Source of the DNA: Sciurus carolinensis
Lineage: Eukaryota; Chordata; Mammalia; Rodentia; Sciuridae
Direction of reading: 5' to 3'
Assembly (NCBI RefSeq): GCF_902686445.1
Contig: NC_062214.1
Location: 39,317,454 to 39,381,453 of the forward strand
Length of the DNA stretch: 64,000 nt
Below are positions 10,641 through 22,079 of the stretch, piece by piece; position 1 is the first letter of the stretch, and each line of letters starts with the position of its first letter. The notes beneath the pieces are model-generated. The model searched no databases. It was not told where the DNA came from and worked only from the letters and a program-made list of their open reading frames with translations. Made by a program: the position numbers and the translations under genes.

Positions 10641-12360
10641 AAGATTTAGTCAGAGAAGAAAAAGATATTTACATCCTTAAGAGGCAGTGCATAGCTCTAC
10701 CTGCCTTCAAGGAAATTGTAATTTTATGGTCTTAATGAAAGAGATGAAATAAGCATAAATTTCTGGGAAATGCAGAAACATAGTGAAACAGACATAAAAC
10801 ACATCTGTAACAAAGCCCCAGGTAACTGAAATATAACCTGTGCATAACCAGCAATGAATGTATGATAAAGAATGTCTTCAGATGATTTCTTTCAAACCAA
10901 GCTTAAGTAAATAAACTCAAGGCTTTTTATTTTGCTTGACAAGTATTTAATTTGCTAGTGTGACCAATAATGTAGAAAATAAAGAGAAAAATTGACTTTC
11001 TCAAGTTGAGAATTGGGTAAAATTTGTAAAACAAAACATACAACAAATAAATGATGTGGGATAAGAACCAAAGCATTTTAAGACAAAGAGAATTGCAGAG
11101 TAATCAGAATCATAAAATTCAGCCTTCACCAGATAGAAAGTTGGTCATTCCTAGCTGAGCAAAGCAGCTATCTTCATTTGTCGACTTTCCTGAAGAGTTA
11201 TGACTATTCACAAAACAGAGAATTTTAACAGCTACCATATGGAAGCAATGCAATGAAATGAAAAGAAAAACGGCCAGTTTACCTGAAAATTCTCTCATCA
11301 AGATACTTTGTTAGTATTCTGCAAGAGTGTCTGGAGAATTTATTTGGTTGCATGTGGTTTGATAGAGCAACATTTTCACAATCTGGGAAAGTAATTCCTA
11401 GAGGATTGAAAAGAGAGAAATTCATCATGTGATTTTTCTGTTCTCAGAGTTGCATTATCTATGAAAATGACTTGCAAACATAGTTAATGTTGTAATAATA
11501 TGGCAGAAAATAAACAATTCTTTTTAACCATCATTGTATATCACTGAAGATACATGCATCTAGAAGTTATAAGCAATTTGTAGATTTTCTAAATATTTAA
11601 AGTGTCATGTATGGCTGATCTTAGTTTTAGAAATTATGTTTATATTGCCACCAAGTTACAAATACAGTAGATAAATGAACACAAAAATAATCTTGTGATT
11701 TACTTAGCTGAAAGACATGGAACTTTTAATTTAAATTCTCAAATTCCATAATGCTAATCTGTATCTGTTTGACATTACTTGCAAACAAAGAGAACAAATA
11801 TTGCTATATTGTACCTTGTGTTATAAATGCAGTAAGTTACCAAATGAAATGAGGCAAACTGAAATCATTTCAAATCTTTCTTTGAATTTTTATGTTTAAG
11901 CCCTTCTTCCACATTTAAACTCATTTCAGTTTTCAGAAAAGTTTCACTGATCCTTGCCACCACCATTTATTGTCTCCTCTTCCAGGATTAAGCCCTGCTG
12001 TTGCATTTTTACCTCTTTTTTTCCACATCCCCTTTCAATTGTTAATTTAAAATCTCTGCTTCTGGACTTTAGAATAAATGAAGGCAGGAATGATGTCAGT
12101 CTCACGAACAACCTAAAGTAAATGAAGTACCTTGGTCCATCACTTCTTCAGTATTCCCTTCTCTGTGGGCTCATTCTAGCAGCAAACGTGTTATTAGTTT
12201 TCCTTTTTTCATAATCTTTCTCTTGAATCCACACCCCCCATTTCTATCTTCTTTACAACTTTTCAGCAAAACTGCTTGAAATGGTTGCCCATACCTCCTA
12301 CATTTAATGTCTTCTCTTTCCATTTCCATTTCCTCTTTGTTCCATTGTAATCACACATCA
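10641..12360. other. Non-genic AT-rich DNA
   Basis: No gene, RNA or nameable repeat seen over this 1.7-kb stretch. It has the lowest repeat content in the left part of the window. Confidence 0.6.
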
Positions 12361-12379
12361 CTCTACTAAATATGCTTTC

Positions 12380-13157
12380 TTTTTTTTTTTTTTTAAGGCC
12401 TGATCTTATTTATTTATTAGTCCTAAAAATTCTTATTTTTGACTAGACTCAGAAGTAGAAGCTCTCAGAGAGGATAACCTGCATCTCTTGGCTATCTGTT
12501 CCTGGCATTTTTCTTTGGATTCTTTCATTCTCTTGGCCAAAATTTTGGCATATTCTGCAGCCTCTTCCTAATTCTTAGTACCCTGTTTTTTCAGAGTAAT
12601 ATGCCGGTGCTTGTGTTGCAGGACTCGTGGAATAACGAGATGCTGAATCTTGGGTGCGTTGGTCCTGGGTTATTTTTACCTTCCTTGTTTTAGTTTTTTT
12701 CTGACAACGTATTGGTGGACATCATCTTCCTTAGAGAGATTGAAAAGTTTGCAGATTCTACTAGATCTTTCGGTTCCAGTCAACCTGGCACAGTAGTATT
12801 CATAAGTCCAGGAATATCCTTCTCCTTTTTTAAAAACAATAACCAAGTTGAGAATGCTCAGATTGGTATCCATAATGCAACCTCGAACTTTGTCTCTCTA
12901 GTTCACCATGGGCTGTAATTGCCCCTTACTCAGAAGCAGGCAAACACAGCTATGGGTCAAGACACCCTGATTCATGGGGAAACCTTGTTTGTCATTCCAT
13001 CTACTGATTCAGACCACATAACCCTTCCATTCTTCACCCAGAACACCAGTAGCAACTTCTGTGGCCATATCTTATAAAAAGTATGAAATTTGTGTTCATT
13101 GTCCAGTTCAATGAGGTTCTGGCAGCCAGTGGCTGGGAAGGAGATACTCAGCTTCTG
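12380..13157 (-). pseudogene. RPS6: Processed pseudogene of ribosomal protein S6
   Basis: On the minus strand, scattered frames match small-subunit protein S6: a start-like ISFPATGCQ segment near 13140, then NLSILNLVIV and LFNLSKEDDV in the frame at 12676-12873, then the basic C-terminal region near 12500-12650. All introns are absent. A poly-A tail (T15 on the plus strand, 12380-12394) follows an AATAAA cluster (about 12408-12419), and near-identical flanks AATATGCTTTCT (12368-12379) and AATACGCTTTTG (13158-13169) look like a target duplication. The copy is truncated at the start: the ATG position reads CAG (13155-13157). Several frameshifts and stops break the frame, so it cannot make S6. 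Family identity is firm; the parent is the usual housekeeping gene of the 40S subunit. Confidence 0.93.
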
Positions 13158-13334
13158 AATACGCTTTTGTCAAGGTTACCAAAGTACACCATCATTTCTC
13201 ATCTGCTTATCTATAGATGTCAGAGACTATCAATGTAAGTTCCCATACTTTCTCAACTAGATCAGCTGTAACTTGACAACTATGTTTATCTGACTTCTTC
13301 CACAGAAGATCTGTGGGTAGCTGTTTAAATTTCC

Positions 13335-13600
13335 TAAAGCTGATTTTAAAAAGTACCACAAACCTGATAGCTTAAACCAATATTTTTGTCTTTCATAGTT
13401 CTGGAGGCCAGAAACCTGAACTTAAGGTATTTCATACAGCACTTCCTTGGAAGGCTCCAGGGAAGATAAGATTCTTTCCTGTTTCTTCCAATTTCTGGTG
13501 GCTTTACACATTTTTTTGCTTGTGACGGCATCACTCCAACCTGTCTCTATCATTATATAGTCACCTTCTCTTTGTGTTTATATCTATATTTCTTTATCCT
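13335..13600. repeat. Ancient dispersed repeat, left half
   Basis: Text such as AAAGTACCACAAACCTGATA, then AGTTCTGGAGGCCAGAAACC and GCATCACTCCAACCTGTCTC, matches a very common old mammalian repeat that I recognise but cannot name safely. Its right half resumes at about 15895-16090. The pseudogene of LMAN2L lies between, so one repeat has been split by a later retroinsertion. Confidence 0.6.
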
Positions 13601-15894
13601 TTTTGTTTCTTTGTTTTGTTTGTTTGTTTGCTTTTGTTTTTTGTCCCAATCACTCTAAGAATTTCCCTCATGCTACAGAGGCCAATGGGAAAGCTCAGGG
13701 TTCGAGGCCCTCAGGTGACTCTGGCCTGCTACTAATTTAATCACAGGGAAACAAGTGAACATCATGTGACCCCCTTGTCAGATAAGGCAGTGGAATAAGA
13801 TTGTGCTGCTCAATGACCATGAACTCCTCCAGGCACAGATAATAAGGTCTTTTGCTCCCTGACTTCCAACATAAGGACAGTGATTGTTTCTTCTCTATTA
13901 AGAGAAAGAAATCAAATTTCCTCCTGGGGGAGTATCCAAGCCCGGGTAATACGAAGAAAGCTTTCTTACACTTTCAGCATTCACAGTGGGATTCCCAAAA
14001 CCATGATAAAACACAAAGCATGTAGCTAACCAGGCTCCAGTGAATCTAGAAATACCTCTGCATGATCAGATCACATGACAAATAGTACGTTCTTTGTACA
14101 ACCTGGACTTGATCAGTTTCACAGTTAATCTCATGGCCTCCATGATGTCTTCTAAGCTCCTCTTGACTTGTACTCTGACTTTCAGCCAAGGGCCTGAAGG
14201 CATCTGATTAGGAATGTCACAGACACACCAGCAGAGATAAGACCCACACTAGAGAACAAAGGCTGGAGCAAGGAGTCAGAGTAGAAAGCCCTGAGGCCAC
14301 TTAAGGAGGGTCAGAAACCTGTTTGCTTTGCAGCTTCAGGCCCCAACCAAGAGACACCCAAATGTCTTTTCAAGCTTAGATTATACATGGAAAGATCAAT
14401 GAATGGAGGGAGAGAGAGAGTAGGCAAAACAGGGAAGAAGTTTCCAACAGGTTCCCAAGGAAAGCTCCTCAGATAGATAGAAACTTGGGCAAAAACCAAA
14501 AACCAATAAATCAATGTCCAGAAGGTATGAGTTACTAGTTTTCTATTCTCTGTGGATTTAAAAATGAAGCAGAAAGGCCTGCTGAGTCCAGTCCAAGCCT
14601 GGGCTATCTAATTCTATTCTCTGATTTTGGCATTAAAATAGTACATTTCTGTCTAGACTGCCTTCCTCCCAAGTGGAATGACAGCAGGGAAAGGGATATT
14701 ACAGCAGTATTGCCTTGGGGTAAGTGGCTTCCTGGACCAGAGTTAGATGCCCCTATAGATGATCGTAGGAATGCGGGCTCCTTGCATTCAAAGATCCAGT
14801 GACAGAGCACCAACCCTAACCAGCTGCTGGAGACTGGGACAGACTTGCCAGAATGCATGCTCAAGCCAGCATCTGTTTCTCCCATGCCTTATGGGTGATT
14901 AGGTGGTTTCAGGAGGAGGGCTTAATAGAAAATTTACTTTCTACTCTGTTCCTACCACTTCTTGTAGAGTATGATTCCAAGGACAATGGAAAATATAGAA
15001 AACACCAGAGATAAAAGTACAATGAGGACAAGGGCCAGGCTATTCATGGGTGGCACTAGAGTATTGTGTCAGGCAGCTTCATATTATCCACAAAAGTCAA
15101 GAACGTATCTTGATGCAGTGTCTCCTATTCTGGGGTGCTCTCCACTATCAGCTCAAACAATTTTAGGGAAATGATGACATGATTATCCAAGAGATTCTCA
15201 ATGATGAAAGAAGTGACAAAGAAGCCCTGGGGAAACATTACCCCGGACACCTCCACTCATGCTAACCATTGATATCCATCATTATATTCAAATGCCTCTT
15301 GACATAGCAAATCACAAGGAAGTGGTCATAACAGATATTGCATAAAATGACTGCACAGCCCTACACTCTGTGAGCCACCCATCTTACTTATTATCATAGC
15401 TATCGGAGCTATTGTTCACCATGATTGAGATGTAGGGGAATACCACTTTTGCAGCTTATCTTTATTGGGATCAAGTCTACAAGTGCTTCCAGCTCCACAA
15501 ATTTGTGCATGTTTCCAAACATAGGCCCTAGATGCATTTGATAGATCAGATTGTTGAACTATCACCAAGCATATTCTTCTTCTGTTGGTCATTGATCTTG
15601 ACGTACACCTCCATCTCTCAGTCTCTTAGGAAACATGGTACCAGGTTCCACAAGACACTGTTTAGTTTGCAAATCTGGAATAAGGAGATAGACTGGGTCA
15701 TCACCATGGCACTGCCCATCAGATTTCACAGTGAGGAACTGCCTGTGACCATATCATCGTTCCTGCCCAGACCCTAATTAAAGGAGAAGGAGCATCATTC
15801 TGGACCTATCCTGAGCAGACAAACACTACCACCTCCACTGCTACTATCCAGAGTGTCTCAGAATCACCAACGTCTCTTTCACTGCTGTTCTTTC
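13600..15894 (-). pseudogene. LMAN2L: Processed pseudogene of LMAN2L (VIPL), an ER-Golgi lectin
   Basis: On the minus strand, a broken coding segment runs from about 15870 to a stop at 14922-14924. In order it shows a leucine-rich signal-peptide remnant (LLLLL..LGSGQ near 15790), GSSSL.NLMGSAMVMTQ, VPCFLRD, FPYISIMVNN, NHVIISLKLFELIVE, VDNMKLP, then the membrane segment ALVLIVLLSLVFSIFSIVLG (about 14960-15030) and a decayed IILYKKW..EQSRK tail. These match LMAN2L, a type I membrane L-type lectin with a C-terminal KRFY-type ER export signal. The two tryptophans in SSSLW and FLRDW have become stops, the tail has a stop after KKW, and at least three frameshifts are needed. No introns remain. About 1.3 kb of 3' UTR (13645-14921) leads to a degenerate T-rich tail at 13600-13643. 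Assigned from memory of the family; LMAN2 fits less well at the tail. Confidence 0.88.
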
Positions 15895-16090
15895 ATCCCT
15901 CTGTGTATCATTAATAAGAACAGTTGTCATTTGATTTAGGGCCCACACAAATTATCTAGGATAATGTCATCTTAATATGTTTATATCTGCAAAGACTGTT
16001 CCCCCCCCCCCCAGTTAAGCTTAGGTTCAAGGTTCCAGGGATTAGCATATGGACATACTTTTGAGGGTTCATTATTCAACTCATGGAATG
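15895..16090. repeat. Ancient dispersed repeat, right half
   Basis: Continues the element that begins at 13335: GTCATTTGATTTAGGGCCCA, TAATGTCATCTTAATATG, ATCTGCAAAGACTG, then GGATTAGCATATGGACATA and a CATTATTCAACTCAT end. A C12 run lies at about 16003-16014. Confidence 0.6.
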
Positions 16091-16149
16091 ATAAGATTCC
16101 AATGTTTATTGTTTTTGTTTAGAATGCTAATTTAACAACTAATTAACTT

Positions 16150-16270
16150 TTTCATTCAATAAATAGTTATTGAGTACCATGTATGCATCAGGCAGCAGTC
16201 CAGTATCTGTAAGGAATGATAAGCAAATTCTTCCTCTTGTGGAGTGACAACCTAGTTATGGGAAAATATA
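16150..16270 (-). repeat. L2 3' end fragment
   Basis: TTCAATAAATAGTTATTGAG followed by a TACCATGTATGCATCAGGCA stretch is the reversed L2 tail. Decayed and short. Confidence 0.5.
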
Positions 16271-17614
16271 TTTAAATATATTATTTAAAGTAAAATACAT
16301 CAGTACATTTTCTAAACTCATATAAATCATTTAAAACTTGTAATTAAGCTGCTAAAACCAGTTTTATAAAACCCAGAATATACAGAATATAAAACAATCA
16401 TTTTCCAGTTCATTCATTGCCAGACTGGATATCAGATGTTTTTCCCATGTGCTAAAGTGAAAGAAAATACAAAGTGCAAAAAGTCTGGTTAAATTTATAT
16501 TTATCTGTTGACAAGTGATACAAAACCATGCATGTAGTGTGACTGTAAACCCCCCGAGTAAATAAGAAAGTGATAGTAAGATGAACTCGATTTCTTTCAT
16601 TAACGTTTTATTTATACCACATTATTAGTCTAATTAAAATAAATATAAGCAATGTACCAGCTATATTATGAAGCCAATTTTGAATTAACTTCTGTTTCTT
16701 TGTAAAACCTCCCATTTCCACCTTTCCTTAAGGATTTAATTGTGCTTTTTTCTTTGTTGTCTCTAAACTAAGTATATGTTATTATTTCTGGTTAACACTG
16801 TATGCCTAGGCAATCAACACCCCAACCACTAACCTCTCATTAACAATTACCCTGTGTTGTGATAGTAAATTTTGTGTGTATACTTCCTAGTAGTCAATGA
16901 ATATTTAAGGGGAGAGGTCATGTATTTTCAGTTTTGTTTCCCTAGCACTTAACACAGTGTATGACATATAGTGGGTACTTAAAAGACAAATTAAAATTAA
17001 TCAGTTGTCAGCCTAGAAACTATTAGGAACTGGATTGCTTGGATACTGAATGGCCAAGCTACATTATCAGTCTATCTGCAATTGAATCCTTCTTTATCAG
17101 TTTAACTAACTCAATATCCTTGCCTGTGAAAAACAAAGAATAATAATAATAATGAAGGTTCTATTGAGGCCATATTATTTGTAGAACACAATGCCTATTT
17201 CCTAAGCATACAGTTATTATGTACCTAAATCTTAGGAAGTATTCAATAAATCTTAGTCATTAATACTGTTTAGTTTATATTCTTCACATTATTATTTTAA
17301 ACATGTATCCTGATAAAGCAGTGGATTCTCACATAAATAGCTTTTAATTGAAACATATGGAAGTTTCAATTTGGCAGGACCTAAGGTTTAAAATTATAGG
17401 CAACTTAATTATTAGAAAGCATAATTAACAGTTCCAATCCTGAATACCATTAATTATGATATTTTAGTGACATGACTTAGAAGAATTAGCTGCATGAGGC
17501 ACACATATTTATAAAAAGAAAAGTAAGTGGTGATTTTTAAAATTGTTTTTCACAAGCTACTCTCTTTGGATGCCATCCTTCACTTTTCCCAATCTTTTAA
17601 TACTTCATATCTGT
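16271..17614. other. Non-genic AT-rich DNA
   Basis: No gene. A short stretch near 16925-16985 (CTAGCACTTAACACAGTGTA) looks like an L2 or MIR tail on the plus strand; I see nothing else nameable. Confidence 0.55.
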
Positions 17615-17630
17615 CAATTCTATGTTTTTT

Positions 17631-17790
17631 TTGTACTTTTTTTTATTTTTACAGACTGCATTTTGATGCATTGTACACAAATGGGGTACAGCTTTTCATT
17701 TCTATGATTGTGCACAATGTAGATTCATACCATTTGTGTAATCATACATGTACATAGGGCAATGATATCTGTCTCAGTCCACTATCTTTG
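17631..17790 (-). mobile_element. Short 5'-truncated L1 3' end
   Basis: Only about 160 bases of L1 3' UTR: TTTTTACAGACTGCATTTTG onward to TACATAGGGCAATGATATC. Flanks CAATTCTATGTTTTT (17615-17629) and CAATTCTGTATTTTA (17791-17805) are a slightly diverged target duplication. Confidence 0.85.
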
Positions 17791-17848
17791 CAATTCTGTA
17801 TTTTACAGAGGTTTTCTCATTATGCATTTCTTATATGCATCTCTTCTT

Positions 17849-18061
17849 CTTCTTTTTTTTGGGGGGTGAGTACCAGGGATTGAACTCAGTGGCACTCAAC
17901 CACTGAGCCACATCCCCCACCCTATTTTGTATTTTATTTAGAGACAGAGTTTCACTGAGTTGCTTAGCACCTTGCTCTGGATGAGACTGGCTTTGAACTC
18001 ACAATTCTCCTGCCTCAGCCTCCTAAGCCACTTGGATTACAGGCATGCCACCGCACCTGGC
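17849..18061 (-). mobile_element. B1-dID dimeric SINE
   Basis: On the minus strand the element opens with a 7SL-derived B1/Alu-type part (GTGGCATGCCTGTAATCC, then GGAGGCTGAGGCAGGAGAAT, then CTCTGTCTCTAAATAAAATA) and continues into an ID-like tRNA-derived part (GATGTGGCTCAGTGGTTGAG) and a poly-A tail. Target repeats TCTCTTCTT lie at 17840-17848 and 18062-18070. B1-dID dimers are known from squirrels, dormice and mountain beavers, which supports the lineage call. Confidence 0.92.
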
Positions 18062-18380
18062 TCTCTTCTTTCTTAATTTGTCATTTGTCTCTATATCCCT
18101 TTGAAAATTGAAGTCACAGAATTTAAGTAACGAATAAAAATAGTACTTATGTAAATGAAGTTTGCATTTATATTACTATACTTAAAATATATTTTAATGG
18201 ATATTTATTTTTTGATATTTTGCCCATTTAAAAATATGCTATTAAATTTTCATTTCTAAAAATAAATTTGTCATTGAGAAATGAAGTTCAAAATATTCAG
18301 ACTATTTTGGGTATAGTCCAATAGTATTATTTGAAAGTATATATTTCAATAGTATCATCTAAAAGTATATATTTTAAAAG

Positions 18381-18440
18381 TGCACACACACACAGACACA
18401 CACACACACACAGACACACACACACACATGCATACACATG
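18381..18440. repeat. (CA)n microsatellite
   Basis: CA dinucleotide blocks with periodic CAGACA interruptions. The frame through it is a His/Thr repeat and not a gene. Confidence 0.95.
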
Positions 18441-18459
18441 TAGAGAAAGAGAGAAAAGC

Positions 18460-18722
18460 AGCATTAAGTAATGGTTACAATCATAGGCTCAAGAATCAGT
18501 CCTCCAGGATTCAAATATGGGTTCTGCTACTTAACAACTGGATCCCTTTGAGTGGAATACTTAATTTCTCTATGCCCCAGGTTTCCGCACCCCCCCATCT
18601 GTACAAATGAAGATAATCATGTTATTTACTAGCAAGTTGTTGGGAGAATTGAATGAGTTAACTCATTTAAAGTAGTTAGAATAGTGCCAAACTCATAGAA
18701 GAACTGAATAAATACTGTTTTA
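18460..18722 (+). repeat. Near-full-length MIR
   Basis: The order fits MIR from its tRNA-like head to its tail: TAAGTAATGGTTACAATCAT, GGATTCAAATATGGGTTCTG, CTACTTAACAACTGG, TAATTTCTCTATGCC, CATCTGTACAAATGAAGATA, GAGTTAACTCATTTAAAG and GAATAAATACTG. Among the best-preserved MIR copies in the window. Confidence 0.75.
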
Positions 18723-19044
18723 AAATTACTAAACAAGAAGAGGGAAGAGGTTTTCGGTTTGAGAGGGCAGAGTGGACATGTCACAGAGGTAGGAAGTCAG
18801 AGCATTTTTACACAGATAAGGAGTACTGATACAGGTGGATTGGAGAAAAATGAGTCTGAGGCTATGTCTTAGTGGTTCCATTCTCAGCATCCCAAAGGAG
18901 AGACCATCATGATGCCATATCCCTCAGAATACTGCTGACTTTCTGTACTTCCTGAACTTCATTCTATAGACAAAGGGAGAAATTTCGAAGATAATACAAA
19001 AGCTAGTACATCACCTTTGTACTGAACCTCCAGGGATTGGCTTC

Positions 19045-19195
19045 TAGTTCTTTTCTGTACCTGAATTTCATCACTTATGAAAAGAATAATGATTCCCATC
19101 TTATAGAGTGTTGTGAGGATTAAATAGAGTAATATAGCTAATATATTTAGAATATTGCCTAATAGTAATTGCTCAGTAGAAATTAGCTATTATAA
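19045..19195 (+). repeat. MIR fragment
   Basis: CACTTATGAAAAGAATAATG, GTTGTGAGGATTAAATAGAG and TATTGCCTAATAGTAATTGC match the MIR core and tail on the plus strand. Confidence 0.7.
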
Positions 19196-19729
19196 ATTTT
19201 GAGTAGAGGAGTGATGTGATCACATCTGTGGAACTTTACATAATTTTTGGTAAAGGAAAGTACTTGATCTTCTACATGATGATAGAATGAGTTTGTAGAA
19301 GAGCTATAATTAATGAGCATCTCACATTCCATCTACTTTCCCACGCGGTTGGCCTGGCTGTATTGGAGTGGCAAAGGAAAAGGTCATTGTAAAAGTTATG
19401 GCAGCTACTTCTGAGCCTCAGAGTTCACTGGTACCATGGGACCTCCAGGCCTCTATTGGCCAACTAGGGAGCCCAGAAAATGAGTGGGGGAATCCACAGA
19501 GAGAATTTCCTATATTCCATTATGAGCCTATATGCAGATTAGAAAAAGGTACCTCTTCCTCTTGTGGGTATAACTCTGTAGCAGGGCACATGGCTAGTAA
19601 ACAGAGCCCATGACTCACCACCCCCTTGGCCAGATCTTTTGAGCAGGGCACAACCTGAGCAATCGTATTTCTGTCCTGGCCAGAGAGTACTTTTGATCAA
19701 GTTAGATTCAGCCTAGCTAGAGAATATGT

Positions 19730-20133
19730 GTATTATTGGTGTCTACCCATCTTTTGAATTTGGAGTAATCTTATTTGCTGTGATAAGTAGAATGTGGTAG
19801 AAATAACTTTATGTGATAAATAATGCTGGGCCTTAAGAGATCTTTCAGCTTTAATTTACCTTCTTGGAATTCAGCACTGGGATCACTATGTAAAGAACTC
19901 TAGTCTAGCCCATTGGAGGGTGAGAAGCCATGGGAAAAAGAACTGAAATATCCTATCTGACAGCCAGACTTCCTGACAGCTATATATATGAGTGACCTCA
20001 GGCAAGATCAAAACAACTACTTAGTTACTGAATTGCTGATTCACATGAGGTTCAGCAATAATAAATAAATTTTGTTTATGTCTCTAATGTTTGGGATGGT
20101 TTTATCACCTAGCAGTAGATAATTGATACATCT
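19730..20133 (+). repeat. MLT1-like (ERVL-MaLR) solo LTR
   Basis: The right half carries the typical 3' end: AATAATAAATAAATTTTGTT, then GGGATGGTTTTATCACC, then GCAGTAGATAATTGATACAT. The left half has a GCCATGGGAAAAAGAACTG-like stretch. Old, with no internal proviral sequence. The left boundary is uncertain. Confidence 0.55.
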
Positions 20134-21435
20134 ATGTAATCCAAAAGGGAAGGAACATAAGTAATTCTCAATTTGAAATTTATCTCTGGTACTTATATTC
20201 TCTTAGCTTCCTGTATCATTTCCAATGATAAAGCATTGACTCAGAACATCACCCTTTCATGAACAGAGACATTATTCCATTATTTGATCAGTTTGGTCTG
20301 CAGGCGCAGAAACAATGACTATTGAGATTTGCAGGATAGTTTCTGATGTTCATATGGCCTAGAAATATCTGTGGGCTTATTGCCTTTCTGGTTACTTCAT
20401 GCCTCATGCAGTCTACAATAAAAAATTCAGAAATATTAAAAATACTAAGTTCCTGTCTTACTGAGTGAATGTTCTGTTACAATGTTGATAGTAATTTATG
20501 TATTTGAAAAATAGTGACGTCTAAAAATACTAAGCTAGAAACTCATGTGTAAATGAGGAAATAGCATAGGAGGAATCTTAAGAGCTAAGAAATGTTAGAA
20601 ATAAGTGAAAAGCCCTTTAAAAGTGGAAATATAAATAAATTATATTTAATAGGGAAAATTAAGTGAGCAGGTGAATCTTTGTATTTTGGTCAATTTTATT
20701 GTCTTAATATTTTATAAAAGCATTTATTTACTTTTATGTTCTGGTGATTTTTATTTAGTTGTAAGTTACAGAACCAGTAATTTTGAAGCCAACTTAAAAA
20801 AAAAAAATGGAGACACTTTATACAAGATTCTTTCTCTTTCCTTTCCTACCTCTTTTTCTTTCTTTAAACCCAGAGTCTTTGCTAGAAAGGGAGTGAACAG
20901 CAAATGGTACATACATCATGCTAGATTCCTGCTGGAACTTTCCTTCTGATCTCGAATGTTCTCATTTTATGAGAGCAGAGCGTCAGGCCCTAGCAGTCTA
21001 CTTGATATGTCCTAAGAACTCCAATCTGGACTTCTTGGTCCATGAGGATAAAGTGTTACCCAGTCCACAACATCCATCTCCCCATGTGAAATGACCTAAG
21101 AGTAAAACAGTAGAGCTACAGTATGTAGCATGGTGATATTGACCCTTCCACTGAAAATCCACATTCTGGTATTGTGGCCCCTGAAATTTAGAGTTATTTC
21201 TTTCTAAAGATGAAGGGGTAGAGAAGAAAGAACTGGACAGAGGCTGGGATGAGAATAAGGAAAGATCAGTTTTTATAGATTAAATGAAGAGAGTATGGAG
21301 TCTATGAGCTATGCTCATCTTATGCTACCACACCAGAATGGGTAGGTTATGGAGAAAAAGTCAAAACAGTTCAGTTAAATAGTAGAGAGTTTATTGTGTC
21401 ATAGTTATACTAGACTGGAAAATTACTGATTTGTT
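20134..21435. other. Non-genic DNA
   Basis: No supported gene or nameable repeat. An A-rich tract lies at about 20796-20808. Confidence 0.55.
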
Positions 21436-21439
21436 AAAC

Positions 21440-21580
21440 TAAAGTCTTGTTACCTATAAGATGGGGATAATTATAGGACTTGCCTTTCAGGATTATCATT
21501 GAATGAAACAATGCGTTTAAAACATTTATTGCAGCACATAACAGATAGTGCTCCCTCAATGGTAGCTACTATTATAGCAC
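21440..21580 (+). repeat. MIR fragment
   Basis: TACCTATAAGATGGGGATAA, ATCATTGAATGAAACAATGC and CACATAACAGATAGTGCTCC match MIR text on the plus strand. Confidence 0.65.
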
Positions 21581-22079
21581 AAATATTTTCAGTTAAGCAG
21601 GCAGCTTAAATTTTAATTTTATATCATTCTCTATAATTTGATTGAAGCCACAACCAGCCAAATCTCACTTTATCCAAAAACTATAATATGACTAATATAA
21701 TTCATAATTACTAACAGTATTATTCATAAAATTGTGCAAAAACTCAAAGACAATAATATTATTAGGGGATGTCATAAAATAGAAGAATAGAAAAAGTTTA
21801 GATGAAATCATTATAACCCTACTAAAAGGGAATACTATTGTTAGAAAGATACTTTTGTCAGGAAGAATTATATGAAATGTGTACATTCTCATGTGTTCTG
21901 AGTTGCCAGAGCCTTCAAACTGCCAAATTGAGTTGTTCCTTCTCAGTACTCATCTTATATGATTTATATGCAGTATTTGACATGAAAATCACACTTCTCT
22001 CCTTGAAAAATATTCTTCTATGCCACCACATTTGCCTTTTATTTGCTTTTATTTGCTCTTCATAGTTTCTTGTGGCTCC

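Noticed and set aside
12676..12873. Possible functional RPS6-like gene
   Set aside because: Start codon lost, several stops and frameshifts, poly-A tail and target repeats: a processed pseudogene.
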